Assembly: GCF_014268275.3 (NCBI RefSeq)
Contig: NZ_CP077084.1
Span: 4,340,001-4,404,000 of the forward strand
Source: Pseudomonas tritici
Lineage (GTDB): Bacteria > Pseudomonadota > Gammaproteobacteria > Pseudomonadales > Pseudomonadaceae
DNA: 64,000 nt
Direction: 5' to 3'
The notes beneath the pieces were generated by a model. That model worked only from the letters and a program-made list of their open reading frames with translations, had not been told where the DNA came from and did no database searches. Below are positions 25,504-35,100 of the stretch, one piece after another. How positions within the stretch are numbered: the stretch's first letter is position 1; each line of letters opens with the position of its first letter. A program made the translations under genes and the position numbers.

Positions 25504-26238
25504 TCAGAAGCTGCGTATCAACGAGCCGAACAGATCGCCTCGGGGCATTTTGCTCAACGGGATCTCGGCATTCTCGAACCATTCGCGCCCGGCCTCGGGA
25601 TGCGGTCCGCTCAGCACGACCACGCCCTTCTCATAGGTATACCGGGCCGCCGCCACGTCGCCGTTGCGGTAGGTCGCAATGACCTCGTAGGGCGCGGCCG
25701 TATGGGCGCTGGGGAAGTAAGGGCCGTCCTGGTAGAAAACATGGTCGGCATTGCCCTCCCACGTGACCTGCACGGCGGCGTCGGCGATGCCGGACACTTC
25801 AAAGCCGGGGCGGCCAGCTTCGGAGTCGAGGTCCAGGGGGATCAGGCCAAGGTTGCCGTCATCCGCCAGGTAGGCCCCCATGCACAAACCCAGGTAACGC
25901 CCACCGCCGGCGACGTAGCCACGGATGGCATCGATGCGCGCATCACCCAGGCTGCGGAGCGCGCCGGGAATATCCTGACCACCGCCGGGTTGCACATAGA
26001 GGTCATAGCGCGCCAGGGTTTGCGGTGTGATATCGACCTGCTCATCGGCACCGACAAAGTCGATGTGATAACTGGGGTTGAGGCGGTGCAGGGCCTTTGC
26101 CACGTTTTCAGAGCAGTCATCGCAGCCTGCCGGGCCACGGTAGATGGCGACATGGGTGATGGGCGTCGCAGCCTCGGCCGGTGGCGCCAGCAAAAAGGCA
26201 AATGCAAACAATGTGGCGACGAGGGCGTGCTGATTCAT
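25504..26238 (-). CDS. secreted BPL_N / GATase1-like domain protein
   Basis: 244 residues with a cleavable signal peptide (LVATLFAFAFLLAPPAEAAT). The mature part resembles the biotin-protein-ligase N-terminal domain, a class-I amidotransferase fold: VAIYRGPAGCDDC, LYVQPGGGQDI, and GGGRYLGLCMGAYLADDG with a nucleophile-position cysteine, later VVLSGPHPEAGREWF. Periplasmic members have no proven function. The late GPHPE may carry the histidine partner. It is monocistronic, with a REP-like half-palindrome just downstream near 25465-25485. Confidence 0.75.
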   Translation of the reverse strand: MNQHALVATLFAFAFLLAPPAEAATPITHVAIYRGPAGCDDCSENVAKALHRLNPSYHIDFVGADEQVDITPQTLARYDLYVQPGGGQDIPGALRSLGDARIDAIRGYVAGGGRYLGLCMGAYLADDGNLGLIPLDLDSEAGRPGFEVSGIADAAVQVTWEGNADHVFYQDGPYFPSAHTAAPYEVIATYRNGDVAAARYTYEKGVVVLSGPHPEAGREWFENAEIPLSKMPRGDLFGSLIRSF

Positions 26239-26553
26239 GGCTGGGGGCTCTTATGGATACCCATAGCCTATAGCGGTCGCGTCATCCAATCCGTAAACAG
26301 TTGTAAACAATGTTCAGCGGAGGATAACGCGCAGCCGTGCCCTTCAAGCGAGCGGCCGCTATTCCTCTTCTGAAGCCTGGGACCAAAGGGTTCGTTGCAA
26401 CAGCGATAAAGCTATTTTTTTACTGCCATCAGCACGTCAAACAGCAACTGTGCCACTGGCGATAGCGACGGTGTTGCTGGTCGGGATGATTGACCGAGAC
26501 CTCTGGGCCGGACCACGTCGATGATAGACGTGGCCTGCCTCGTTTATTTCAAT
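26239..26553. other. 315-bp gap, possible trace of a LysR tail
   Basis: On the minus strand 26412-26465 reads LSPVAQLLFDVLMAVKK then stop, which resembles the C-terminal end of a LysR-type regulator, but no upstream part is recognisable. Otherwise I see only promoter sequence for the signal-peptide protein and nothing coding. Confidence 0.3.
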
Positions 26554-27180
26554 TTACTTGGCAAACGCATACTCCCCGCCCTGCTCCACCGCTTTGCGAT
26601 AAGCAGGCCGCGCCTGGAATTTTTTCACCCACGCGGTCAGGTTCGGGTAGGCCTGCAACTTGCCCTGGGCCCCGGCAACTTCGCCGATAAAGCTCATCTG
26701 GATATCCGCGCCGCTCAATTCATTGCCGACCAGATAAGGCGTCTGCCCCAGCACGTCGTTCAAATAACCCAAATAATTGGCCACTTCCGATTCGATACGC
26801 GGGTGCAACGGCGCGCCTGCGTCGCCGAGGCGGCCGACATAGAGGTTGAGCATCAACGGCAGCATGGCCGAGCCTTCGGCGAAGTGCAGCCATTGCACGT
26901 AGCTGTCGTAGGTGGCGCTGGCCGGATCCGGTTGCAGGCGGCCCTGGCCGTGGTGGCGGATCAGGTAGTCAATGATGGCGGCAGATTCGATCAGTACCTG
27001 GCCACCGTCTTCGATTACCGGGGATTTGCCCAGCGGATGGATGGCCTTGAGCTCAGGCGGCGCGAGGTTGGTTTTGGGGTCGCGCTGGTAGCGCTTGATT
27101 TCGTAGGGCAGGCCGAGTTCTTCGAGCAGCCACAGGATGCGTTGCGAGCGTGAGTTATTGAGGTGGTGGACGATGATCAT
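26554..27180 (-). CDS. glutathione S-transferase family protein
   Basis: 208 residues. The thioredoxin-like N-terminal domain begins MIIVHHLNNSRSQRILWLLE, with the substrate-binding loop HPLGKSPVIEDGGQVLIESAA (P before VI, then the E-S glutathione-carboxylate motif), followed by an all-helical C-terminal domain (LSGADIQMSFIGEVAG). It would conjugate or reduce with glutathione in the cytosol. The usual catalytic Tyr/Ser/Cys position near residue 9-10 offers Asn and Ser, so the exact class is unclear. It is monocistronic. Confidence 0.88.
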   Translation of the reverse strand: MIIVHHLNNSRSQRILWLLEELGLPYEIKRYQRDPKTNLAPPELKAIHPLGKSPVIEDGGQVLIESAAIIDYLIRHHGQGRLQPDPASATYDSYVQWLHFAEGSAMLPLMLNLYVGRLGDAGAPLHPRIESEVANYLGYLNDVLGQTPYLVGNELSGADIQMSFIGEVAGAQGKLQAYPNLTAWVKKFQARPAYRKAVEQGGEYAFAK

Positions 27181-27247
27181 TGAATGCTCCGCTGGGCGAC
27201 AGGGTGTCTTGGAAACAGACTACGCCAGCGCCCGGGAGTGCCGACAA

Positions 27248-27379
27248 TTATATTTCTGGGTGTCGAGGTGGCGTGTGGCTGTGCGGGCCGTTGGCCACGG
27301 CAAAACGGCTCTGGAACACAAAGCGCGCCCACTCGGGTTGCGCATCCACGCACTGGCGGATGGCAGCGGCGTTGATTGG
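27248..27379 (-). pseudogene. fragment resembling a TetR regulator C-terminal domain
   Basis: The minus strand reads AAIRQCVDAQPEWARFVFQS, then RFAVANGPHS, before running into a different sequence and a stop. The motif W-A-R-F-V-F-x-x-R-x-A-V-A-N-G-P is familiar from the ligand domain of TetR-like regulators. No start or DNA-binding half is present; it is bounded by a stop at 27380. I regard it as a relic. The rest of the gap 27181-27516 shows nothing else. Confidence 0.35.
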
Positions 27380-27516
27380 TCAACCGCTGGGGACAAGATC
27401 GTGCCGGTGGATATTTTCGATGAGGGCGACGTAAAGGTGTTCACCGCGAAGATCACCATGAATGTGAAGATCGCCTGAGGCCATGGCGGCAGGCTCGGCC
27501 TTTGTCGAGCCACACG

Positions 27517-29244
27517 TCAGTTCACCATCGACCACAGTGAAGCTCCCACGCCGGTGATGCTCTCCCCCGCAATCAGGCCGGCGGCGACGGTGATCGCAAA
27601 GCGCTCGGTGAGGCTCGGCCAGCGGCAGCTCACCAGCCAGGTCAGTATGGCGCCCAGGGCCATCATCAGCGAAACCGAGGCCGGCAGTACAAAGGCCAGG
27701 CCCAGGGCGGCCGCACTCGGGAGGAAACGGGCGCGATGGGCAGGCAACGTGCTGTCCAGCACACCGAGCACCACGCCGACCAAGCCGCCAATGACAATCG
27801 CCCAGCGGATGCTGGTGGACAGTGAACCCAGCCCATGGGTGAGGGTTTGCGCCACGGCTTTCCAGGTGGCGACCGCCGGTGCAGGCCATTCTTCGGTGAG
27901 CAGCATGGTCTGTGGATCAGGGATCAACGCCAGGTAGGCGAATACGCCGACGATGCTGCCGATGAAAATCCCCAGGATCTGCGCGATCACTTGCTTATGC
28001 GGCGTGGCGCCAATGGCCTTGCCCACCTTGAAATCATTCATCAAGTCCGTGCATTGCCCGGCCGAACCGCCGGCTGTGTTGGCGCTCATCAGGTTGATCG
28101 GCACCTGCCCCGGCGCGATGATGCCGAAGCTCAGTTGGGAGAGTTGCCCGATAGCGCCGATAGGAGGAATGCCCGTTGCGCCCACCACGCGCGCGGCGAC
28201 GGCGGCCAGGCAGATCGCCAGGGGGATAGTGAGCAATGCCATGCCCAGATGGATGCCGAACAGCAGCGCCTGCAGGCTCACCACCAGCGCAATCGCCAGC
28301 GCAAAACCAGCGGCCGGACCTGGCTTGGGTACCGTCCAGGTCGAACCGCCGCTGGACCGCGTTGACCTGTACAACGCCCACAAACGAATCGCCAGCGACG
28401 CCAGGGTGGAACACACCATCAGGCTCACACCGGGCCACAACAACCACTCCACCAACGCGGCGAACTGCGGCCCACTGCTGCCCGCAGGCAAGGCCACCAG
28501 GTGTTGAGCCAACAGCCACGGGCCCAGGCCGCCCCAGGCGATCAGCGCACCGAGCAACAGGGTCAGGCCCACGCGAATACCAATAATGCCGCCGAAGCCC
28601 ACCAGCAACAGCGAAGGGTCGGCGGTGAAGGTCAGACGCTCCAGCTGTACGCTCGGCGACCAGCGCGGGAAGGCCCACGCAAAGGTGTCCACCCACTTGA
28701 CCAGCCCGGAGAGCAACGCGGCGCTGAGTAACACCTTCAAGCGCGTAGCGGCTTCACGACCGTGGTTGTAGATGTGCAGCAGGGTTTCCAGAGTGGCCAT
28801 GCCTTCGGGGAATTTCAGCGCCTTGTCATTGAGCAGTGAGGGCCGTAGATACCAGGCGATCCAGATGCCCAGGAAACTCACCGAGAACACCCAGGCGATC
28901 ATCGGGACGGCGTCCAACTGGTTGCCCGTCAGCAATGTGTAGGCCGGGATCGGCGCCACCAATCCACCGGAAATGATCGAAGCGGCGGCCGATGCGACGG
29001 TCTGGTTGATGTTGCTTTCGTGCAAGGTCCACGGCAGGTGGTCGGTGGAACGCTTGGCCACGCCCTGAAAGATGGCGTAGCCGATCAACAGCGCGATGAT
29101 CGACATGTTGAACGACCAGCCGATCTTCAGCCCGGCATACACGTTAGAAGGCGTCAACAAGATGCCGAGCACGCTGCCGATGATAACGGCGCGCAGGCTG
29201 AGTTCTCGGGTAACGGGGCCGTGCGGGAAGGTCGTTGCAGGCAT
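27517..29244 (-). CDS. OPT-family oligopeptide/metal-chelate transporter
   Basis: 575-residue, very hydrophobic inner-membrane protein of the OPT superfamily with some 14 membrane segments. Family hallmarks include LTPSNVYAGLKIGWSFNMSI near residue 35, LLTGNQLDAVPMIAW, LKFPEGMATLETL, and SANTAGGSAGQCTDLMNDFK in the second half. OPT proteins import peptides or metal-nicotianamine-like chelates with protons; prokaryotic substrates are mostly unknown. The start ATG follows GGAATCC weakly. It is monocistronic between a GST gene and a REP palindrome. Confidence 0.88.
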   Translation of the reverse strand: MPATTFPHGPVTRELSLRAVIIGSVLGILLTPSNVYAGLKIGWSFNMSIIALLIGYAIFQGVAKRSTDHLPWTLHESNINQTVASAAASIISGGLVAPIPAYTLLTGNQLDAVPMIAWVFSVSFLGIWIAWYLRPSLLNDKALKFPEGMATLETLLHIYNHGREAATRLKVLLSAALLSGLVKWVDTFAWAFPRWSPSVQLERLTFTADPSLLLVGFGGIIGIRVGLTLLLGALIAWGGLGPWLLAQHLVALPAGSSGPQFAALVEWLLWPGVSLMVCSTLASLAIRLWALYRSTRSSGGSTWTVPKPGPAAGFALAIALVVSLQALLFGIHLGMALLTIPLAICLAAVAARVVGATGIPPIGAIGQLSQLSFGIIAPGQVPINLMSANTAGGSAGQCTDLMNDFKVGKAIGATPHKQVIAQILGIFIGSIVGVFAYLALIPDPQTMLLTEEWPAPAVATWKAVAQTLTHGLGSLSTSIRWAIVIGGLVGVVLGVLDSTLPAHRARFLPSAAALGLAFVLPASVSLMMALGAILTWLVSCRWPSLTERFAITVAAGLIAGESITGVGASLWSMVN

Positions 29245-29357
29245 GCGGATTCCTTTCGGCAGGGGAACAGGGCGACTTAGTAAGTGAGCGCTGTAGCGGC
29301 CGAAGGTTCAGGTGGAGGGCCTGATTGGCTACCGAAAACACCGGAAATCAAATGTGT

Positions 29358-29433
29358 GCGGGCTTGCTCGCGAATGCGGTTTATCAGTCACCAGATGGAT
29401 TGACTGATCCACCGCATTCGCGAGCAAGCCCGC
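29358..29433. repeat. REP doublet with 23-bp perfect arms
   Basis: The left arm 29358-29380 begins GCGGGCTTGCTCGCGAATGC and the right arm 29411-29433 is its exact reverse complement, with a 30-base loop. This is a typical fluorescent-Pseudomonas REP pair between convergent or tandem genes and can end or stabilise transcripts. Confidence 0.85.
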
Positions 29434-29481
29434 TCCCACAGGGGGGGTTGCGTCAGCCTGTAAAAATGATGGGGTATCAGC

Positions 29482-31539
29482 TCAGCCCAGGCGAAACCGC
29501 GCGGTGTTGTCGCTCAGCGCCTGGCTGCCCTTGCTCAGGGTGTCGGCCGCTCGGTTGACTGCCCTTGCGCCGTCGAGCAAGCGCCCGGCGGCCTGGTCAA
29601 CCTGCTGGATATTGCCGCTCACTTCATCCGCCGTCGTGGCCTGCTCCTCCACTGCCGTGGCGATTTGCGCCAAGGTGTCAGTAACGTTCTGCACCGCACC
29701 GGCAATCTCGCCCAATCGAACGCCAAGCCCGGTGACCGATTGCGCATCCGTCAGCGCTTGTTCGCAGGCGACGCCCATCAGCGTGACTGCCTGACTGACC
29801 GTCGCGCGCAAGCTGTCGACAGTGCCGGCGATCTGTGCGGTCGAGGCCTGGGTGCGCTGTGACAGACTGCGCACTTCATCAGCGACCACGGCAAACCCCC
29901 GGCCCTGCTCGCCGGCACGGGCGGCTTCGATGGCGGCGTTAAGTGCCAGCAGATTGGTCTGTTCGGCGATGCCCCGAATGGTATCGACCACCGATTGAAT
30001 CTGCTGGCCCTGCTGGTTGACTTGCTCCAGCGCATTGGCGGTGTCAGTCAGGCGTTGATTGAGCTGCTGGATGCTGGCCGTGGTGCGTTGGCTGTCGCGA
30101 CTACTGTCCTCGGCAATGCGCCGGGTTTGTTGGGCGCTGCTCGAGGCTTGTTCGCAACTGCGGGCAACGCCCATGGAGGTGGCGGCCAATTGGGTAGCAG
30201 CGGCGGCAATCTGGCTGATCTGGTGTTGCTGGTCTTCGACCTCGTTAAGGGTACTGCCCGATTGCGCGTTGAGGGTCTGTACCGCCGAGCCAAGCTGCTG
30301 GGTTTCGTGATTGACGCCTAGCAGACTGGTGCGCAATTGCACCACTGCAACGTTCAAGGCCGCGCTGATCGCGGCGAGTTCGTCGCGCCCCTCAACGGCC
30401 ACTTCCACACACAGATTGCCGTCGCGCAAGGATTCGGCCAGGGTGGTGATGCCACTGGCGCTACGGCGAATCGAGGCCTGCAGGCAAATGAACAGATACA
30501 ACGCTGCCAACGCCAGCAGGCTGAAGGTCGCCGCCACCGGGATAAACTGCTGGATGGAACGCGTGTGGTAATGGCCCAAGCGCGCATCCAGCGAGGTCAG
30601 CGACTGCTTACGCAGTGCGGCCAAACCGTCGAGCATGCCGTCGACACCGGTTTCGAAGGCCGCCGTATCGAGCTTGATGGTGCCTCCGAACACGCCGTCG
30701 TCGAGCACTTTGAGTTCGTTGTCCAGCCGTTGCAGGCTGTTGTCGTACTGCGTGGTCCAGGGCTCCAGACCCGCGTATTGCTTGGCTCTAAGGGAGGCGG
30801 CGGCCTTGACCAACTGGTCCCGCGCATCGCCGATGCGGCTCCGCAAGTCACGCATCTGCAAACGGCTTTGCAGGGTGAACTGCCCCGAGGCGATGGATGA
30901 CTGACCCACACTGGCCATGCGGCCGATCCGCTCAATCAGGTCAGGCGTGTGCTGGGTGGAAATCTGCATCAACAGGTAGGTCTCCAACCACGGGTCGAGG
31001 ATCAAGCCGGCATCCTGGGTGATCTGCTCGCGCAGGGTTTGCATCGCGGTCAGGGCCGAGGTGAAACGGTCGTAGCCGTCCGGCCACCAGCCCACGGTGC
31101 GCAGGGATTGGGAATCCATGCCCTTGACCGTGGCCTGCAACGCTTCGAAGCGGGCCAGGATATCGGCGCTGGCGTTCTGCGATTTAAGTGAATCGCCCAA
31201 CGCTTGCAGGCTTTGCAGGATCACGGGGAAATTCGCGTCCACCTTGTCCATCGCCGCCTTCGCTGCCGGCGTCGGAGCGTGCAGGATGTCTGCCGCTTTC
31301 CACCGCGCGGCCAGGTTGCGCTGGGCCGTCAATTGGCCATCCAACGAGTCCAAGGCTAGTAATTGCCGAACGCCGGACTGCTCGCTCGAGATCACGGTTA
31401 ATTTGTCGCGATAGTCCGAGCCAATCATCCATAGGCTACCCGCCAGGGGCAGCATAAACAGGAAGAACAGGATCTGGAACTTGCGCGCAAAGCCGAAACG
31501 ACCCAGCAGGCGGATACCCGGTGATAAAAGGCTGTGCAT
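29482..31539 (-). CDS. methyl-accepting chemotaxis protein
   Basis: 685 residues. The first membrane helix is at about 20-40 ([20 protein letters not shown]), then a large (about 280-residue) helical periplasmic sensor region, a second membrane helix near 335-355 ([20 protein letters not shown]), a HAMP-like linker, and the signalling domain with the hairpin tip [20 protein letters not shown], then [20 protein letters not shown]. The ligand is not predictable; the sensor is all-helical, like four-helix-bundle types. It is monocistronic between two REP pairs. Confidence 0.92.
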   Translation of the reverse strand: MHSLLSPGIRLLGRFGFARKFQILFFLFMLPLAGSLWMIGSDYRDKLTVISSEQSGVRQLLALDSLDGQLTAQRNLAARWKAADILHAPTPAAKAAMDKVDANFPVILQSLQALGDSLKSQNASADILARFEALQATVKGMDSQSLRTVGWWPDGYDRFTSALTAMQTLREQITQDAGLILDPWLETYLLMQISTQHTPDLIERIGRMASVGQSSIASGQFTLQSRLQMRDLRSRIGDARDQLVKAAASLRAKQYAGLEPWTTQYDNSLQRLDNELKVLDDGVFGGTIKLDTAAFETGVDGMLDGLAALRKQSLTSLDARLGHYHTRSIQQFIPVAATFSLLALAALYLFICLQASIRRSASGITTLAESLRDGNLCVEVAVEGRDELAAISAALNVAVVQLRTSLLGVNHETQQLGSAVQTLNAQSGSTLNEVEDQQHQISQIAAAATQLAATSMGVARSCEQASSSAQQTRRIAEDSSRDSQRTTASIQQLNQRLTDTANALEQVNQQGQQIQSVVDTIRGIAEQTNLLALNAAIEAARAGEQGRGFAVVADEVRSLSQRTQASTAQIAGTVDSLRATVSQAVTLMGVACEQALTDAQSVTGLGVRLGEIAGAVQNVTDTLAQIATAVEEQATTADEVSGNIQQVDQAAGRLLDGARAVNRAADTLSKGSQALSDNTARFRLG

Positions 31540-31792
31540 GTCCGACCACTCTCCAAAAACGACCCACGCGGTGCACCGCTGGGTGAAGCCTTGAAATGAC
31601 TAACGGCAAAATGCCATGTCATTGATTGGGAAGGCACAAGCAAAAAATGGGCCTGTGGAGGAACGCCCCGAAATAGGCGGGCTCGCACCAAATAAACAAC
31701 GAGAAACGCACGAAAATGGGGCAGAAACACTCATCCCAGAGCTGCTCCTGTAACTAATGGCGCAAATTCCCCAAACAACACCATCCCCTGTA

Positions 31793-31873
31793 GGAGCTGG
31801 CTTGCCTGCGAAAGCGGCGTACCCGACACACATGCGCCAACTGACCCACCGCCATCGCAGGCAAGCCAGCTCC
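31793..31873. repeat. REP doublet with 19-bp arms
   Basis: GGAGCTGGCTTGCCTGCGA (31793-31811) and its exact reverse complement (31855-31873) face each other. It sits in the 435-bp gap 31540-31974 between the chemoreceptor and trmK; nothing coding is seen in the remainder. Confidence 0.85.
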
Positions 31874-31974
31874 CACATTTTTGACCTCACTCCGCCCCTC
31901 AACCCCGCGACCTCCCGGCTGAAAGGTTTGATCGTAAAGTGTGCCCCAGGTCATCAGGTTTGAATAAAGGCGTA

Positions 31975-32670
31975 TCAAACCAGTAGCGCAGCGATCCACC
32001 TGGCCTGCTGGGAAATCTCCTGCCGCGTCTCTTCAGGCACCGCCTGCCGCGCGCGCTCAAGGCTGGCCAGGGTCTTTTGCTTTTGATGCAAGATGCGCTG
32101 CCACTTGGCCAGGAACGCCGGACTGCGCGCCTGCATCTGCAGCGGGCCGAAGTACAGCTGTTCGGCGCTATAAGCCACCGGCCCAGCGCGCTCGGCGACA
32201 ATGATTTCGTAGAAGAAGCGGTTCTCCCACAGCAGCTCTTCACTGAGGATGGAATAACCGTTATCCATCAGCCATTGACGCAAGGGTTGCTCGCCGCCGT
32301 TGGGTTGCAGGATCAGCCGTTCCTGGCCGCTCAGGTAAGGTTTGCCGTTTTCGAGAATGTCGCGAATCGTCTCGCCACCCATACCGCAAACGCTGATCGC
32401 GGTGATGCCGTCGCGGGGTTCGATGGCGGCCAAGCCATCGGCCAGGCGCACCGTAATCTGCTGCTCCAGGCCATTGTCACGCACGGTGCGCTGCGCCGCA
32501 TGGAATGGCGTAGCAGCCACCTCCCCCGCTACCGCCGCCACAATCAAGCCACGGCGCATCAACGCCACCGGCAAATAGCCGTGGTCGGAGCCAATATCGG
32601 CCAGGCGCGCGCCAGTAGGTACGTTCGCCCCCACGCGCTCCAGGCGCATGGATAACGTGTGTTCGTTCAT
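31975..32670 (-). CDS. trmK: tRNA (adenine(22)-N(1))-methyltransferase
   Basis: 231 residues. The SAM-binding motif LADIGSDHGYLPVALMRRG is near the N-terminus, followed by RLADGLAAIEPRDGITAISV and CGMGGETIRDILENG, both characteristic of TrmK, which methylates N1 of A22 in certain tRNAs. The C-terminal region is a coiled coil (MQARSPAFLAKWQRILHQKQ). The ATG overlaps the stop of the GntR-type regulator by four bases (ATGA), so the two are coupled although functionally unrelated. The longer upstream frame is antisense to nothing useful and is discarded. Confidence 0.88.
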   Translation of the reverse strand: MNEHTLSMRLERVGANVPTGARLADIGSDHGYLPVALMRRGLIVAAVAGEVAATPFHAAQRTVRDNGLEQQITVRLADGLAAIEPRDGITAISVCGMGGETIRDILENGKPYLSGQERLILQPNGGEQPLRQWLMDNGYSILSEELLWENRFFYEIIVAERAGPVAYSAEQLYFGPLQMQARSPAFLAKWQRILHQKQKTLASLERARQAVPEETRQEISQQARWIAALLV

Positions 32671-33386
32671 CGGCCCTGCTCCCCCGAAAAACGGTCCCGA
32701 CTGTTGGTCAAGTGCAGCACCATGGCGGCGCGTGCGGCGTCCGGGTCCCGGCGTTTGATCGCGTTGAAGATCGCCTCGTGCTCCAGGTTCGCCAGTTGCC
32801 CCAATTGGGCAAAGTCGGCACCGCCACGCTCGTCCCCCTTGAGCTGGGTGCGCGGGATCATCGCGTTCCCCAAATGCAGCATGATCTCGGTAAAAAACGT
32901 GTTGCCGGTGGCCTCGGCGATCAGTTGGTGAAAGCGTTTGTCTTCTTCCACGCAATTGTCGTTGTTCGCCAGGGACGCCTGGTAATCGTCAAGCGCCTGG
33001 CGCATGTGGGCCAATTGAGCGTCGGTTCGACGCACCGCTGCCAGCGCTACGGCCTGTACCTCCAGGCCCAGACGCAACTCGAGCATATTGCGCACGCTGG
33101 CCACCGTGTCCACATGCAGGCGCAAACCCTGCTGGGCGTGGAGCGCCAATACAAAGGTGCCGATGCCGTGACGGGTTTCCACCAGGCCAGACGCCTGCAG
33201 CTTCGAGAGCGCTTCGCGCACGACGGTTCGGCTCACGCCATGCTCAAGCACGATGGTGGATTCCGATGGCAGTTTCTCACCGGGCTTCAATTGGCCAAGC
33301 AGGATGCGCTGGGTCAGCGCATCGACCACGCCTTGGGCGAGGTTGGTGGAGCGTCTACGGAGGGGGGGTCCACTTTCAATGGGCAT
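32667..33386 (-). CDS. FadR-type GntR regulator of the glucarate genes
   Basis: 239 residues from the ATG at 33386 (MPIESGPPLRRRSTNLAQ). The winged helix (LKPGEKLPSESTIVLEHGVS, then RTVVREALSKLQASGLVETR) is followed by an all-helical FCD ligand domain with metal-binding-type histidines (DKRFHQLIAEATGN, LEHEAIFNAI and VLHLTNSRDRF). It lies divergent from the glucarate transporter and dehydratase, with operator-like sites in between, so it is inferred to repress them until an aldarate binds. The frame reaching to 33485 lacks a ribosome site. Confidence 0.88.
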   Translation of the reverse strand: MPIESGPPLRRRSTNLAQGVVDALTQRILLGQLKPGEKLPSESTIVLEHGVSRTVVREALSKLQASGLVETRHGIGTFVLALHAQQGLRLHVDTVASVRNMLELRLGLEVQAVALAAVRRTDAQLAHMRQALDDYQASLANNDNCVEEDKRFHQLIAEATGNTFFTEIMLHLGNAMIPRTQLKGDERGGADFAQLGQLANLEHEAIFNAIKRRDPDAARAAMVLHLTNSRDRFSGEQGR

Positions 33387-33470
33387 TGCTACAAGTCCAC
33401 GGGGTTGAGCTGGAGGGAGCTTAACACCCCACCCGGAGAGGGGCTCAGGTTGATTCAAAAAACCCTCAAC

Positions 33471-33481
33471 TTGTATGACAA
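33471..33481. promoter_or_regulatory. FadR-family operator, regulator side
   Basis: TTGT-ATG-ACAA is a perfect dyad that fits the FadR-family pattern TNGTNNNACNA, 85 bp before the regulator start. It is probably an autoregulatory site. Confidence 0.6.
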
Positions 33482-33660
33482 CCAATCATAGCATTCACAT
33501 TGCTCACTCGAGCCATTGCGACTAATCCAGACAACCCGACCGCTCAAAAAACCGCATAAAACCCAACAAAACCTTTACAAATAACCAAAACACCTGATCT
33601 ACGCAGGGCGTTAGAAGAACAAAAACACCGACCAACGCATTGCGATCTCAAGAAACCTAC

Positions 33661-33671
33661 TTGTATGATGT
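33661..33671. promoter_or_regulatory. second FadR-like half-operator, transporter side
   Basis: TTGTATGATGT repeats the first eight bases of the site at 33471 and lies 55 bp before the transporter start, where bound repressor would block the promoter. The 339-bp region 33387-33725 otherwise contains only promoter sequence and an AT-rich tract around 33480-33660. Confidence 0.5.
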
Positions 33672-33725
33672 CTATCAACAAGACACGCAAACCCGCATAA
33701 AAATAATCAGGGGGAGTTTTGAATT

Positions 33726-35081
33726 GTGAACAATTCAAGCCATGCATCTGCCGCACCAGAAAGTGATCCAGTCCTCGCGCGCGCCGTGAGCAAAGTGAAG
33801 GGCCACGTGCTCCCACTGTTCGTGATCATGTTCATCCTCAACTACATCGACCGGGTCAATATCGGCTTTGTGCGCACGCACATGGAGCATGACCTGGGCA
33901 TTGGCGCCGCAGCCTATGGCTTTGGCGCCGGCCTGTTCTTCATCGGCTACGCCCTCTTCGAAGTGCCCTCCAACATGCTGCTGCAAAAGGTCGGGGCGCG
34001 AATCTGGCTGACCCGCATCATGTTCACCTGGGGCATCGTCGCGACGATGATGGCGTTCATCCAGAACGAAACCCACTTCTACATCCTGCGTTTCCTGCTG
34101 GGCGTGGCCGAAGCCGGCTTCTTCCCTGGGGTGATCTACTACTTCACCCGCTGGCTGCCCGGCGTGGAGCGTGGTAAAGCCATCGCGATTTTCCTCAGCG
34201 GCTCGGCGGTCGCCTCACTGATTTCCGGCCCCCTCTCAGGCGCACTGTTGCAGATCGAAGGGTTTGGCTTCCACGGCTGGCAGTGGATGTTTGCCATTGA
34301 AGGCCTGGCCTCGGTGGCGCTGGGGTTCTTTGTGTGGTTCTGGCTGGACTCCAAACCCCACGACGCCAAATGGATGACCCGCGAAGAACAGGACGCATTG
34401 GTCAATGCCATCGACAGGGAACAGCGCGAACGTGAGGCCCTCACCACCGTCAAACCGACCATCGGCAAGTTGCTGAAAGACCGCCAGATCCTGCTGTTTT
34501 GCGCGCTGTATTTCTGCATCCAACTGACGATCTACGCGGCGACATTCTGGCTACCGAGCATCATCAAGAAGATGGGCGACTTGAGTGATATACAGGTCGG
34601 CTTCTTCAACTCGATCCCGTGGCTGATCTCGATCATTGCCATGTACGCCTTCGCCTCGCTGTCGGGCAAGTTCAAGTTCCAGCAAGCCTGGGTCGCTGCG
34701 GCGCTATTGATTGCCGCAGCGGGCATGTTCATGTCCACCACCGGCGGGCCGATCTTTGCCTTTGTGGCGATCTGTTTTGCGGCCATCGGCTTCAAGTCGG
34801 CGTCGTCGCTGTTCTGGCCTATCCCCCAGGGCTACCTGGATGTGCGCATCGCCGCCGCGGTGATCGCGCTGATCAACTCGATCGGCAACCTGGGCGGCTT
34901 CGTAGCACCGACCACCTTTGGCTTTCTGGAACAGACCACCGGTTCGATCCAGGGCGGCCTCTATGGCCTGGCCGGCACCTCAGTGCTCGCTGCGATCCTG
35001 GTGTTTTTTGCCAAGACGTCGCCCTCAGCCGCGCTGGCGCCAACTGTGCCTACGGGCGCCGCCCTCAGCAAACCTCTTTGA
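33726..35081 (+). CDS. gudP: MFS aldarate transporter, glucarate/galactarate type
   Basis: 451-residue anion:cation symporter-type MFS protein with twelve membrane segments. Seen: FIMFILNYIDRVNIG-like first helix (VIMFILNYIDRVNIGFVRTH), FEVPSNMLLQKVGARIWLTR, RFLLGVAEAGFFPGVIYYFT, and WFWLDSKPHDAKWMT in the central loop, all typical of GudP/GarP-like sugar-acid importers. A GTG start at 33726 follows GGGGGAG. It is transcribed with the glucarate dehydratase 19 bp downstream and controlled by the divergent FadR-type protein. Confidence 0.86.
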   Translation: MNNSSHASAAPESDPVLARAVSKVKGHVLPLFVIMFILNYIDRVNIGFVRTHMEHDLGIGAAAYGFGAGLFFIGYALFEVPSNMLLQKVGARIWLTRIMFTWGIVATMMAFIQNETHFYILRFLLGVAEAGFFPGVIYYFTRWLPGVERGKAIAIFLSGSAVASLISGPLSGALLQIEGFGFHGWQWMFAIEGLASVALGFFVWFWLDSKPHDAKWMTREEQDALVNAIDREQREREALTTVKPTIGKLLKDRQILLFCALYFCIQLTIYAATFWLPSIIKKMGDLSDIQVGFFNSIPWLISIIAMYAFASLSGKFKFQQAWVAAALLIAAAGMFMSTTGGPIFAFVAICFAAIGFKSASSLFWPIPQGYLDVRIAAAVIALINSIGNLGGFVAPTTFGFLEQTTGSIQGGLYGLAGTSVLAAILVFFAKTSPSAALAPTVPTGAALSKPL

Positions 35082-35100
35082 GCCCATTTAGGAACTTGCC

